Positions 16,080 to 23,980 of a stretch of DNA of 43,785 bases are shown in pieces. Positions within the stretch are counted from its first letter, which is position 1, and every line of letters starts with the position of its first letter. The notes beneath the pieces are model-generated. The model worked only from the letters and a program-made list of their open reading frames with translations. It was not told the origin of the DNA and ran no database searches. Source of the DNA: GH45 sp046704385 (GTDB lineage Bacteria > Bacteroidota > Bacteroidia > Bacteroidales > SZUA-534); contig JBJKSB010000045.1 of NCBI GenBank assembly GCA_046704385.1, positions 1 through 43,785 of the forward strand, written 5' to 3'. The position numbers and the translations under genes were made by a program.

Positions 16080-16817
16080 GTGACCAGAGTATTTGAAAAG
16101 AATTTATCGGTCGACTGTGTTATTTTTGGTTTTGACATGGAACAATTAAATGTCCTATTAGTTGAAAGAACCTTAATGTCGCCTGACAACAAAACACTTA
16201 TTTTTTCTGATTATACCTTAACCGGGTATCATATTTATTCAGATGAAGATCTTGATTCTGCAGCATCAAGGATTGTTAAGGACCTTACAGGATGGGAAAA
16301 TCTTGGACTGGAGCAATTTTATGCTTTCGGTTCCCTGACCCGTTTGGATCATCCGAACGACCAGGCCTGGCTTGAAAGATTTGGTGATGTTTATAGTAAA
16401 CGGGTAGTAACTGTAGGCTATTATTCGCTGCTACCAACAATTGATGTTGAAATTAAACTGAAAGAAAGGGTAGTACAATGGTTCCCTGTTACTACAGTAA
16501 AAAACCTGGCCTACGACCATGATATAATTTTGCAGAAAGCACTGGAACATTTACGCTACAAGCTACAAACTGAACCCATTGGATTCAAATTGTTGCCCGA
16601 TAAATTCACGTTGTCGCAAATGCAAAAATTATACGAGGCCGTATTGGGAACCAATTTTGATAAAAGGAATTTCAGGAAAAAGGTTTCACAGATGCCTTAT
16701 GTGGTTCCTTTAAAGGAAAAGCAACAGGGAGTTGCCCATAAACCGGCGCAGTTATATGTGTTCAGTCGTGAGGTATATGAAAAAACGCGAAAACAGAGGT
16801 ACAATTTTTTTGTATAA
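16080..16817 (+). CDS. Nudix-like transcription regulator, NrtR/AraR type
   Basis: Protein of 245 residues: an N-terminal Nudix-fold domain (about 10-150, SVDCVIFGFDMEQLNVLLVERT) and a C-terminal winged helix (about 168-245, LLPDKFTLSQMQKLYEAVLGTNFDKRNFRKK split by family pattern). The Nudix box near residues 57-79 has lost the catalytic Glu residues (SRIVKDLTGW in place of RELxEExG), so it should be a sugar sensor and not a hydrolase. In Bacteroides thetaiotaomicron a member of this family, AraR, controls arabinose use; the ligand here is unknown. The start is GTG at 16080, with no nearby in-frame ATG that keeps the domain intact. It leads a putative operon with the symporter (18 bases downstream) and the phosphorylase. 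Two operator-like sites upstream suggest autoregulation. Confidence 0.85.
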   Translation: MTRVFEKNLSVDCVIFGFDMEQLNVLLVERTLMSPDNKTLIFSDYTLTGYHIYSDEDLDSAASRIVKDLTGWENLGLEQFYAFGSLTRLDHPNDQAWLERFGDVYSKRVVTVGYYSLLPTIDVEIKLKERVVQWFPVTTVKNLAYDHDIILQKALEHLRYKLQTEPIGFKLLPDKFTLSQMQKLYEAVLGTNFDKRNFRKKVSQMPYVVPLKEKQQGVAHKPAQLYVFSREVYEKTRKQRYNFFV

Positions 16818-16835
16818 CATACTAAACCCTATTAG

Positions 16836-18458
16836 ATGAATAAATTACTAAATGGAAAGCTTAGCCTGGGTGAAAAAATAGGCTATGCATTGGGCGACGG
16901 AGCAGCTAATATTGCCTGGCGCGGTGTTTCCACCTTTTTATTGTTTTTTTACACCGATGTTTTTGGTATTTCTGCTGCGGCAGCAGGTATCTTGCTTTTA
17001 ATAGCCCGATTTAGTGACGGAGTCAGTGATGTGGCCATGGGAGTAATTGGCGACAGAACAAATTCAAAATATGGAAAATTCCGCCCCTGGATTTTATGGA
17101 CCGCTATTCCATTAGGAGTAATTTTATCATTACTATTTACCAGTCCGAATTTAAGCCCAACCGGTAAAATAATTTACGCTTATTCTACCTATATTTTATT
17201 TACCCTGATTTATACCGCCAACAATATTCCTTATGGTGCTCTGATGGCTGTTATGACTATCGACAATAAGGAACGCACCAGCCTGGGGTCGTTTCGTATG
17301 GTGGGAGCATTTGCCGGCGGCATGATCGTGCAGGGAGCATTACTTTTCCTGGTAGCTCATTTTGGTAATGTAAATCCTACTATTGACATAAAACCTATTG
17401 ACAGCAAGAAATTTGAAGTAAGTGTTTCGGCACCACAGTATGTTGCAAATGCAAATATTAAAACAAAAGCAGGTATTGCCAGCTTTAGCTGGGCTGAAAA
17501 CATTATAGCAGAGAACGACAGTACGGCCACACCTTACAAAAGTTTCACCATGGAGGCTGGTAAAGAATATTCCTTTATTGTTGCGGGTGAAGAAAATGTA
17601 AATGCGGATAAAATTGTGCTGATTAACCAAAAAAAGGGGTACAGCTATTCTATTTACCTGCTTTCAGTATTTCTTGCCTTATTTATGTTCATCACTTTCT
17701 CTTCCACACGTGAAAGGGTACAACCCCCCAAGGAACAAAAATCAGATTTATGGCAGGATTTAAAAGATCTTGTCCGAAACAGACCCTGGATTATTCTTTT
17801 AATCATAGGTTTGATATTTACCATTTACAATTCGATAAAACAAGGAATGGTATTATATTATTTCACACTATATCTGAATAATCAATTGTTGGCAGCTTCA
17901 TTCCTGGTTAGTTTGATGATAGCTTCTATTGGCGGTGCCATGATCACCGCACCACTGGGCAAACGTCTGGGCAAACGTAAACTGTTTATGTACGCCTTTA
18001 TTTTCTCAGGTGTTGTAAACTCCCTTTTCATTTTCTGTGGTTCGCACGATATTACGGCAATTTTTATCATCGGAATTTTTTCGGAATTTGGAGCAGCAAT
18101 TTTCCCAACCTTGTTCTTTGCCATGTTAGGTGATGCAGCCGATTATTCAGAATACAAAAATGGCCGAAGGGCTACGGGTTTAATTTATTCAGCAGGTTCA
18201 TTTGTTACAAAATTTGGAGGTGGTATTGCTGCGGCCATAATAGGCTTAATTTTAGCAGCATTCCATTATAATGGAATGGATGCAAGTACCATACCTGCTG
18301 CCATTCCCGGAATTAAAATGCTAATGAGTTGGATCCCGGGTCTGGTATCTTTGCTGGGTGCTTTGGTGATGGTTTTCTATCCGCTTACTCAGCAAAAACT
18401 GGATGAAATAACAACCGAATTAAACGACAGAAGGCTCAAAGAGGCTGCACTTGAGTAA
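16836..18458 (+). CDS. GPH-family sugar:cation symporter with periplasmic insert
   Basis: MFS-type carrier of 540 residues, inner membrane. The GPH signature is clear: GYALGDGAANIAWRG in helix 1, RFSDGVSDVAMGVIGDRTNSKYGKFRPW after helix 2, and RERVQPP in the central cytoplasmic loop. About 12 helices are visible. Between helix 5 (ending VAHFG near 177) and helix 6 (starting near 270) there is an insert of about 90 residues, predicted periplasmic and rich in short beta-type stretches (KKFEVSVSAPQYV, KSFTMEAGKEYSFIVAGEE); MelB-like carriers have only a short loop there. Placed between the regulator and cellobiose phosphorylase, it most likely imports cellobiose or a related disaccharide, with Na+ or H+. 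Confidence 0.9.
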   Translation: MNKLLNGKLSLGEKIGYALGDGAANIAWRGVSTFLLFFYTDVFGISAAAAGILLLIARFSDGVSDVAMGVIGDRTNSKYGKFRPWILWTAIPLGVILSLLFTSPNLSPTGKIIYAYSTYILFTLIYTANNIPYGALMAVMTIDNKERTSLGSFRMVGAFAGGMIVQGALLFLVAHFGNVNPTIDIKPIDSKKFEVSVSAPQYVANANIKTKAGIASFSWAENIIAENDSTATPYKSFTMEAGKEYSFIVAGEENVNADKIVLINQKKGYSYSIYLLSVFLALFMFITFSSTRERVQPPKEQKSDLWQDLKDLVRNRPWIILLIIGLIFTIYNSIKQGMVLYYFTLYLNNQLLAASFLVSLMIASIGGAMITAPLGKRLGKRKLFMYAFIFSGVVNSLFIFCGSHDITAIFIIGIFSEFGAAIFPTLFFAMLGDAADYSEYKNGRRATGLIYSAGSFVTKFGGGIAAAIIGLILAAFHYNGMDASTIPAAIPGIKMLMSWIPGLVSLLGALVMVFYPLTQQKLDEITTELNDRRLKEAALE

Positions 18459-18515
18459 TATTGAGAGCATAAGAATTTAAAAACAATAACACAAATTTGA
18501 TAAAAGATATAAGAT

Positions 18516-20954
18516 ATGAAATACGGACATTTTGATGATAAGAACAGGGAATATGTTATTACCAATCCCGTAACTCCATTCCCATGGATAAACTATCTGG
18601 GAACTGAGGATTTCTTTTCATTAATTTCGAATACGGCCGGGGGGTATTCTTTTTACCTCGATGCCAAGTTCAGACGTATTAACCGTTACCGGTACAATAA
18701 TGTGCCTATGGACGACGGGGGACGTTATTTTTACATTAACGATGGAGGAACTATATGGTCGCCGGGTTGGAAACCGGTAAAAACCCCGCTGGATAATTAC
18801 GAATGTCGTCACGGGATGAATTACACCAAAATTAAAGGTGAGAAAAACGGCATTACGGCTGAGGCTTTGTTCTTTGTACCGTTAAAAACATTGGCTGAGG
18901 TTCAAAAGCTGACCATTACGAATAATTCCAACGAGGTAAAGAAGATCAAGTTGTTTTCATTTGTTGAATGGGCCTTGTGGAATGCAGCAACCGATATGGA
19001 AAATTTCCAACGGAACCTGTCAACAGGTGAAGTGGAAATTGATGGTTCAACGCTTTACCACAAAACAGAATACAAGGAACGCCGCGATCATTATGCGTAT
19101 TACTCCGTAAATTCCGAAATTGATGGTTTTGATACCGATCGTGAAACCTTTATGGGTATGTATAATGGTTTTTCAGAACCCCAGGCCGTAACTGAAGGTA
19201 AGCCGGGGAATTCAGTAGCTCATGGTTGGTCGCCCATTGCGTCGCATTATATTGAGGTGGAATTAAAGCCCGGTGAAGCAAAAGATTATGTTTTTGTAAT
19301 GGGCTATGTGGAAAATGCACAGGACGAAAAATGGGAATCGAAAGGAGTTATCAATAAAAAGAAAGCCCGGGCAACCATCGAAAGATTCAATACCGTCGAA
19401 AAAGTGGATGCTGCACTGGCTGAATTACGCAAATACTGGGACAACCTTTTAAGTATTTTTACCATTGATTCAGGCGATGAAAAACTCGACCGTATGGTAA
19501 ATATCTGGAACCAGTACCAGTGTATGATCACTTTCTGCTTCTCACGTTCGGCTTCGTTCTTCGAGAGTGGTATTGGCCGCGGAATGGGTTTCCGCGATTC
19601 GAACCAGGACCTTATCGGGTTTGTTCACCAGATACCGGAGCGTGCCCGCGAACGGATTATTGATATTGCCTCTACACAATTCCCCGACGGAGGCTGTTAC
19701 CACCAGTATCAGCCGTTAACCAAACAAGGTAATAACGACATCGGTGGTGGTTTTAACGACGATCCCATGTGGTTGATTTTAGGAACAGTAAGTTATATTA
19801 AAGAAACCGGCGATTTTGGTATCCTCGACGAAATGGTACCCTTTGACAATGATACAAGTATAGCCCGCACGTTATTTGATCACCTGACCGTGTCGTTCGA
19901 CCACGTAGTGAATAATTTAGGACCCAATAAATTACCCTTAATTGGCCGTGCCGACTGGAACGATTGTCTGAACCTGAATTGTTTTTCAAACGATCCGAAT
20001 GAATCGTTCCAGACTACCGAAAATAAAACCCAAGGGTCAAAGGCTGAATCGGTTATGATAGCCGGTTTATTTGTGCTTTATGGCCGCGACTATGTAGAAT
20101 TATGCAAAGTACTGGGCAAAAATGAGGAAGCTGCCCGGGCTCAAAAACACGTGGATGCCATGGCAGAAGCTGTTAAAGCCAAAGGGTGGGATGGCGAATG
20201 GTTTATCCGTGCCTATGATTACTATGGAAAAAAAGTAGGAAGCAACGAAAACGAAGAAGGAAAAATCTTCATTGAAAGTAACGGATGGTGTACCATGGCT
20301 GAAATTGGTAAAGAAGACGGTTTATGTGTAAAGGCCCTTGATTCGGTAAAAGAAAGGCTTGATAGCAAATATGGTATCGTGCTGAATAATCCGGCCTTTA
20401 CCAAATATGTGATTGAATACGGTGAAATATCATCGTATCCGGCAGGGTATAAGGAAAATGCCGGAATTTTCTGCCACAATAATCCATGGATTATGATCGG
20501 CGAGACTAAAATAGGAAGAGGTGACCAGGCCTTTGAATATTACAAGAAAATTGCCCCGTCGTATTTAGAGGATATCCAGGAGCTGCATAAGCTTGAGCCT
20601 TATGTTTATGCTCAAATGGTGGCGGGTAAAGATGCCTTTAAACCCGGCGAGGCCAAGAATAGTTGGTTAACCGGAACCGCAGCATGGAACTACGCTGCAA
20701 TCACACAGCATATTCTGGGTATTAGGCCCGATTACAACGGTTTAGTGGTTGACCCATGCATCCCAAAAGCATGGAACGGTTTCAAAGTAAGCCGCAAATT
20801 CCGTAATGCGCAATATGAAATTGATATTCAAAACCCGTCGCATGTAAGTACCGGAGTTAACGTACTTATAGTGGACGGAAACAAAATAAACGGAAATACA
20901 ATACCGGTGTTCAATGATGGAGCAATCCATCAGATCATCATAGTTTTAGGTTAA
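18516..20954 (+). CDS. GH94 cellobiose phosphorylase
   Basis: Cytoplasmic enzyme of 812 residues splitting cellobiose with phosphate to alpha-glucose 1-phosphate and glucose, saving one ATP. Length matches known cellobiose phosphorylases (about 810-820). The N-terminal beta-sandwich is followed by an alpha/alpha barrel with RGMGFRDSNQDLIGFVH, GGCYHQYQPLTKQGNNDIGG, GGFNDDPMWLI and RADWNDCLNLNCF; Asp483 in the WND motif is the predicted general acid. There is no signal peptide. The RDSNQD and CYHQYQP motifs favour cellobiose over chitobiose or cellodextrin phosphorylases, though GH94 acceptor choice cannot be fully read from sequence. It follows the symporter by 57 bases and ends in a terminator. 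Confidence 0.92.
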   Translation: MKYGHFDDKNREYVITNPVTPFPWINYLGTEDFFSLISNTAGGYSFYLDAKFRRINRYRYNNVPMDDGGRYFYINDGGTIWSPGWKPVKTPLDNYECRHGMNYTKIKGEKNGITAEALFFVPLKTLAEVQKLTITNNSNEVKKIKLFSFVEWALWNAATDMENFQRNLSTGEVEIDGSTLYHKTEYKERRDHYAYYSVNSEIDGFDTDRETFMGMYNGFSEPQAVTEGKPGNSVAHGWSPIASHYIEVELKPGEAKDYVFVMGYVENAQDEKWESKGVINKKKARATIERFNTVEKVDAALAELRKYWDNLLSIFTIDSGDEKLDRMVNIWNQYQCMITFCFSRSASFFESGIGRGMGFRDSNQDLIGFVHQIPERARERIIDIASTQFPDGGCYHQYQPLTKQGNNDIGGGFNDDPMWLILGTVSYIKETGDFGILDEMVPFDNDTSIARTLFDHLTVSFDHVVNNLGPNKLPLIGRADWNDCLNLNCFSNDPNESFQTTENKTQGSKAESVMIAGLFVLYGRDYVELCKVLGKNEEAARAQKHVDAMAEAVKAKGWDGEWFIRAYDYYGKKVGSNENEEGKIFIESNGWCTMAEIGKEDGLCVKALDSVKERLDSKYGIVLNNPAFTKYVIEYGEISSYPAGYKENAGIFCHNNPWIMIGETKIGRGDQAFEYYKKIAPSYLEDIQELHKLEPYVYAQMVAGKDAFKPGEAKNSWLTGTAAWNYAAITQHILGIRPDYNGLVVDPCIPKAWNGFKVSRKFRNAQYEIDIQNPSHVSTGVNVLIVDGNKINGNTIPVFNDGAIHQIIIVLG

Positions 20955-20979
20955 TTTTTTGGTTTAGGTTTAAATTAAG

Positions 20980-21011
20980 AGGCCGCCCGAAGTGATTTGG
21001 GTGGCTTTTTT
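20980..21011 (+). terminator. Rho-independent terminator after cellobiose phosphorylase
   Basis: GCCGCCC (20982-20988) pairs with GGGTGGC (20999-21005, one G-T pair) followed by six T. It closes the regulator-symporter-phosphorylase operon. Confidence 0.9.
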
Positions 21012-21147
21012 GTTTTCAATAATTTCTATTATATCAAAAAGAGGTAAATTCACAATTCAACTAATATAAACGTTACTGGCAATCAAAGAAGCGCATGCTG
21101 ATGCGGAGATTAATAGTTGTAATCTGGGTATATTTTGCGGAGAAAAT

Positions 21148-21177
21148 TTTGTTTGCGATGAATAAGCCTTATATTTG
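21148..21177 (+). promoter_or_regulatory. Promoter of the Fic gene
   Basis: TTTG (21148-21151), 18 bases, TATATTTG (21170-21177). An in-frame TTG that would extend the Fic protein lies inside the -7 box, so the ATG at 21196 is the more likely start. The 5' leader would be only about 10-15 bases. Confidence 0.6.
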
Positions 21178-21195
21178 TCGCATAAACTGCGGAGA

Positions 21196-22353
21196 ATGAA
21201 AGTTTATTTTCATGAGAAAGAAAATTGGACAGACTTTACTTGGGATAACAAGAAAGTGATGATTAAGCTTGGAGAAGCCAGAAACCAACAAGGCAGACTT
21301 TTAGGCAGAATGGAATCTCTTGGTTTTGATTTACAAAATGAAGCTGTTTTAAATACCCTGACATTAGATATTACAAAATCATCTGAAATTGAGGGTGAGT
21401 TTCTGGAAATAGAACAAGTTCGTTCATCAATTGCTCGACGACTTGGAATTGATATTGCTGGAGCGATAGAGTCAGAACGTCATATTGAAGGAATAGTTGA
21501 AATGATGCTTGATGCTACGCAACGATACGATTTGCCTTTGACGAAAGATAGGTTATTTGGTTGGCATGCTGCTTTGTTCCCTACAGGTTGGAGTAGCCTT
21601 TATAAAATTACAGTTGCCGATTGGAGAAAAGATACAACTGGTCTAATGCAGGTTGTATCTGGACCAATGGGAAAAGAAAAAGTTCACTATCAAGCTCCTG
21701 GTTCTGATAGAATTGAATTTGAAATGGGAAAGTTTTTAAACTGGTTCGAAAACGAACATGAAATAGATTTGGTTCTTAAGGCAGCTATTGCTCATTTATG
21801 GTTCGTGTCAATTCATCCTTTTGAAGATGGAAATGGAAGAATATCAAGAGCTATTACCGACATGACATTAGCTCGTTCTGATAAAAGTGTAAGGCGATTC
21901 TATAGTATGTCTGCTCAAATCAGAATTGAAAGAAAAGATTATTATGTAAAACTTGAAAAAGCTCAAAAAGGAAACTCTGATATCACAGAATGGATATTGT
22001 GGTTTTTGCAATGTTTGATAAATGCGATTGATTCTACAAAAGACACATTGTCGAAAATACTTCATAAAGCCGAATTTTGGAAAATACATTCCACTACGAT
22101 TCTTAATGATAGACAGCAAAAAATAATTAATCGACTACTTGATGGTTTTGATGAAAAATTAACTACCTCAAAGTGGGGAAAAATAAATAAATGCTCTCAA
22201 GATACAGCTCTTAGAGATATTCAAGATTTAATAAAGAAAAATATTTTACAGAAAGAAGCAAGTGGTGGTCGCAGTACAAATTATGAATTAAAAGAAATGC
22301 CAGACGGTAACACGCAACCTAAAAACATTGATAATGCATCAAGGCTGTATTAA
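21196..22353 (+). CDS. Fic-domain protein (DUF4172 type), probable AMP-transferase
   Basis: Protein of 385 residues. The order is an N-terminal DUF4172-like helical part, a Fic domain and a C-terminal winged-helix-like region (about 300-370). The active motif HPFEDGNGR is complete (residues 207-215), so AMP (or another nucleotide) transfer is possible. An inhibitory motif of the (S/T)xxxE(G/N) form lies before the core (SSEIEG, residues 62-67), making this a class II, self-inhibited Fic protein; the Glu is expected to block ATP until relieved. Target proteins are unknown. It has its own promoter and looks accessory: even more AT-rich than the sugar operon before it, and followed by an orphan lipoprotein. 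A toxin-antitoxin role is not needed, as the inhibitor is built in. Confidence 0.9.
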   Translation: MKVYFHEKENWTDFTWDNKKVMIKLGEARNQQGRLLGRMESLGFDLQNEAVLNTLTLDITKSSEIEGEFLEIEQVRSSIARRLGIDIAGAIESERHIEGIVEMMLDATQRYDLPLTKDRLFGWHAALFPTGWSSLYKITVADWRKDTTGLMQVVSGPMGKEKVHYQAPGSDRIEFEMGKFLNWFENEHEIDLVLKAAIAHLWFVSIHPFEDGNGRISRAITDMTLARSDKSVRRFYSMSAQIRIERKDYYVKLEKAQKGNSDITEWILWFLQCLINAIDSTKDTLSKILHKAEFWKIHSTTILNDRQQKIINRLLDGFDEKLTTSKWGKINKCSQDTALRDIQDLIKKNILQKEASGGRSTNYELKEMPDGNTQPKNIDNASRLY

Positions 22354-22375
22354 ATATAACTTAAAACAGACAATT

Positions 22376-22837
22376 ATGAAACCATTTGTTGTTTTATCCA
22401 TCATGACTTTAATTATTTGCATTACAAGTTGTCAAAAGTCGAATCCAGACAAAACAGATAATTCAGGATTGGTTATAAAGGCTGGATTTGTTTGTGGCTG
22501 GGGGGCAGGAGAAGACTCCATTGAAATAACCCAAACTGAAATTAAATATGTTTATTATGTTCCGAGTATATCTCAGCAACCTCAAATTAGAAAAAACAGA
22601 ACCGTTTCGATTTCTGAATGGGCTGAAATAATCAATGATGTAAATATGGATGACTTTGTTAAATTAAATTACCAGACATGCAATGTTTGTGTAGATGGTT
22701 GTGATGAATGGATATTTATTCAAAAGGATAGCTTATCTCATGAAATCAGGTTTGACAAAGGAGCAACGATTGATACAATAAGTAATTTACAGATTAAATT
22801 AGGACAACTTAGAGAAGAATTTAACCCAGAACGATAG
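22376..22837 (+). CDS. Small lipoprotein, function unknown
   Basis: Protein of 153 residues with a lipoprotein signal (MKPFVVLSIMTLIICITSC, Cys19). The frame is open 16 codons further up, overlapping the Fic gene, but only the ATG at 22376 places the signal at the N-terminus. The mature part has five more Cys, including NVCVDGCDEW, hinting at disulfides. I do not recognise a family. It begins 22 bases after fic and may share its transcript. Copy 2 of the hairpin repeat follows the stop by 26 bases and could terminate it. Confidence 0.7.
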   Translation: MKPFVVLSIMTLIICITSCQKSNPDKTDNSGLVIKAGFVCGWGAGEDSIEITQTEIKYVYYVPSISQQPQIRKNRTVSISEWAEIINDVNMDDFVKLNYQTCNVCVDGCDEWIFIQKDSLSHEIRFDKGATIDTISNLQIKLGQLREEFNPER

Positions 22838-22863
22838 AATTAACAGCTAAATCAAATTTGACT

Positions 22864-22937
22864 GTAGTATATTTTAGCCACAGATTCACAGATAATTTTA
22901 AAATCTGTGAATCTGTGGCTGTTTTTTCCATTCTAAT
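22864..22937. repeat. Hairpin repeat, copy 2
   Basis: Perfect 18-bp stem (22876-22893 with 22903-22920), 9-base loop, then GTTTTTT. The 74-base unit aligns with 103-177. Here it is not preceded by a receptor gene, so it is a repeat in its own right and not just the tail of the receptor. It probably ends the fic-lipoprotein transcript. Confidence 0.88.
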
Positions 22938-23044
22938 TTATATTAAAATCATCTAATTTATCCCTAACACAATTTATTTCACCTAACGCTTTCTAGAAAT
23001 TTCTTATATTGCAGTAATATACTGTAGCCAATATAATTAAATCA

Positions 23045-23980
23045 ATGAGAAAACTATTGATCCCCTTATGTTTCAGCCTGTTGTTTGCTTGTGAACATGA
23101 TGTTCCTCTTTCGGAGCTTGAATTATCCATAAAACCACAATTGATTTTGGATGGAGGAATAAGTCCGGGGTACCTGATGTGTGTAGTGAAAATATCACAA
23201 TCAATTAGCAATACCAATGATTTGGAGTCGTTAAATACAGCTGAAATTTTTGTTTTCAAAGATGATATCCTCAATAAACAAATTAAACCTGATTTATATA
23301 ATGATTCAGCGTATTATGAAATTGTCGATTCCTTAGGGAATCGTATGTATGTAAGAAAATTAACAGGTTATTATTACTGGCTTCATTCTGATTTAATAAC
23401 AGCAGGTAGCAACTATACAATTCAGGCAAAAGTACCTGGTTACGATACTTTGTATGCATTTACATATATACCGCATAAAGTACCCATTCATTTGGTTGAT
23501 TATAAGTATGCTTATAATTCAATTACAGAATACCGCTATTCTATGACTTTTAAAGTGGATGATCCACCTGGTGAAAATAATTACTATCATTTTGGTTTAA
23601 GCGGGCAAATCGAGTACCAGACAAATAATCTGGCATTTTGGTATCAGGGATTAGAATATGATTATACAAATTCATATACGTTCAGCGATAAAAGTCTGAA
23701 TAATAATTGTTTTACCATCGAAGTTATTGAAAATATTCAAAACGCACTTATACGTGTACCCTATGCTTATTTTAGTTTATATCAGATGGATAGTGCCGGT
23801 TATTTTTCAGGTTTAACATTTAATGCACAGGACAAAATGATGATGGGGGATGGTTTTTTTGGCTTTGAACCTGTTAATGTTTATTCTAATGTAAAAAACG
23901 GCTTCGGTTCCTTAACAGCCGATGGCCCGAGTTATGTTGATTCTATTGATCTAAAAAAACTTTTCCCGGTCTTAAAATGA
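23045..23980 (+). CDS. DUF4249 lipoprotein, partner of the TonB receptor
   Basis: Protein of 311 residues with a lipoprotein signal (MRKLLIPLCFSLLFAC, Cys16). The mature part begins with the DUF4249 pattern (LSIKPQLILDGGISPG, then an Ig-like region with EIFVFKDD and TIQAKVPGYDTL). DUF4249 proteins are found beside TonB-dependent receptors in Bacteroidota and are presumed surface or periplasmic partners of the barrel, in the way SusD serves SusC, though not homologous; the ligand is unknown. Its stop overlaps the receptor's start (ATGA, 23977-23980), so the two are translationally coupled. The same pair, in reverse order, is at 32027-35394. Confidence 0.85.
   Translation: MRKLLIPLCFSLLFACEHDVPLSELELSIKPQLILDGGISPGYLMCVVKISQSISNTNDLESLNTAEIFVFKDDILNKQIKPDLYNDSAYYEIVDSLGNRMYVRKLTGYYYWLHSDLITAGSNYTIQAKVPGYDTLYAFTYIPHKVPIHLVDYKYAYNSITEYRYSMTFKVDDPPGENNYYHFGLSGQIEYQTNNLAFWYQGLEYDYTNSYTFSDKSLNNNCFTIEVIENIQNALIRVPYAYFSLYQMDSAGYFSGLTFNAQDKMMMGDGFFGFEPVNVYSNVKNGFGSLTADGPSYVDSIDLKKLFPVLK

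Noticed and set aside
16080..16817. Annotation of the Nudix-like protein as an active ADP-ribose or NADH pyrophosphatase
   Set aside because: The Nudix box lacks the metal-binding Glu residues and the protein has a C-terminal winged helix, so a regulator is the better call.
18516..20954. Chitobiose phosphorylase or cyclic glucan synthase domain
   Set aside because: Length, lack of glycosyltransferase and membrane parts, and the RDSNQD and CYHQYQP motifs agree with cellobiose phosphorylase.
21013..21170. Possible integron-like or attachment site before the Fic gene (AACGTTACTGGCAATC and GCGCATGCTGATGCGG)
   Set aside because: Some inverted symmetry is present, but I could not match integron attC core sites, and there is no matching site after the lipoprotein gene and no integrase.
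103..22937. Idea that the 22.7 kb between hairpin copies 1 and 2 is a mobile island
   Set aside because: It contains recG, the rnf operon and other core genes and no integrase or transposase. Movement of the smaller receptor cassette is the simpler reading.
23012..23024. Small palindrome CAGTA-ATA-TACTG before the DUF4249 gene
   Set aside because: Short, AT-rich and unique in the window; not enough to call an operator.
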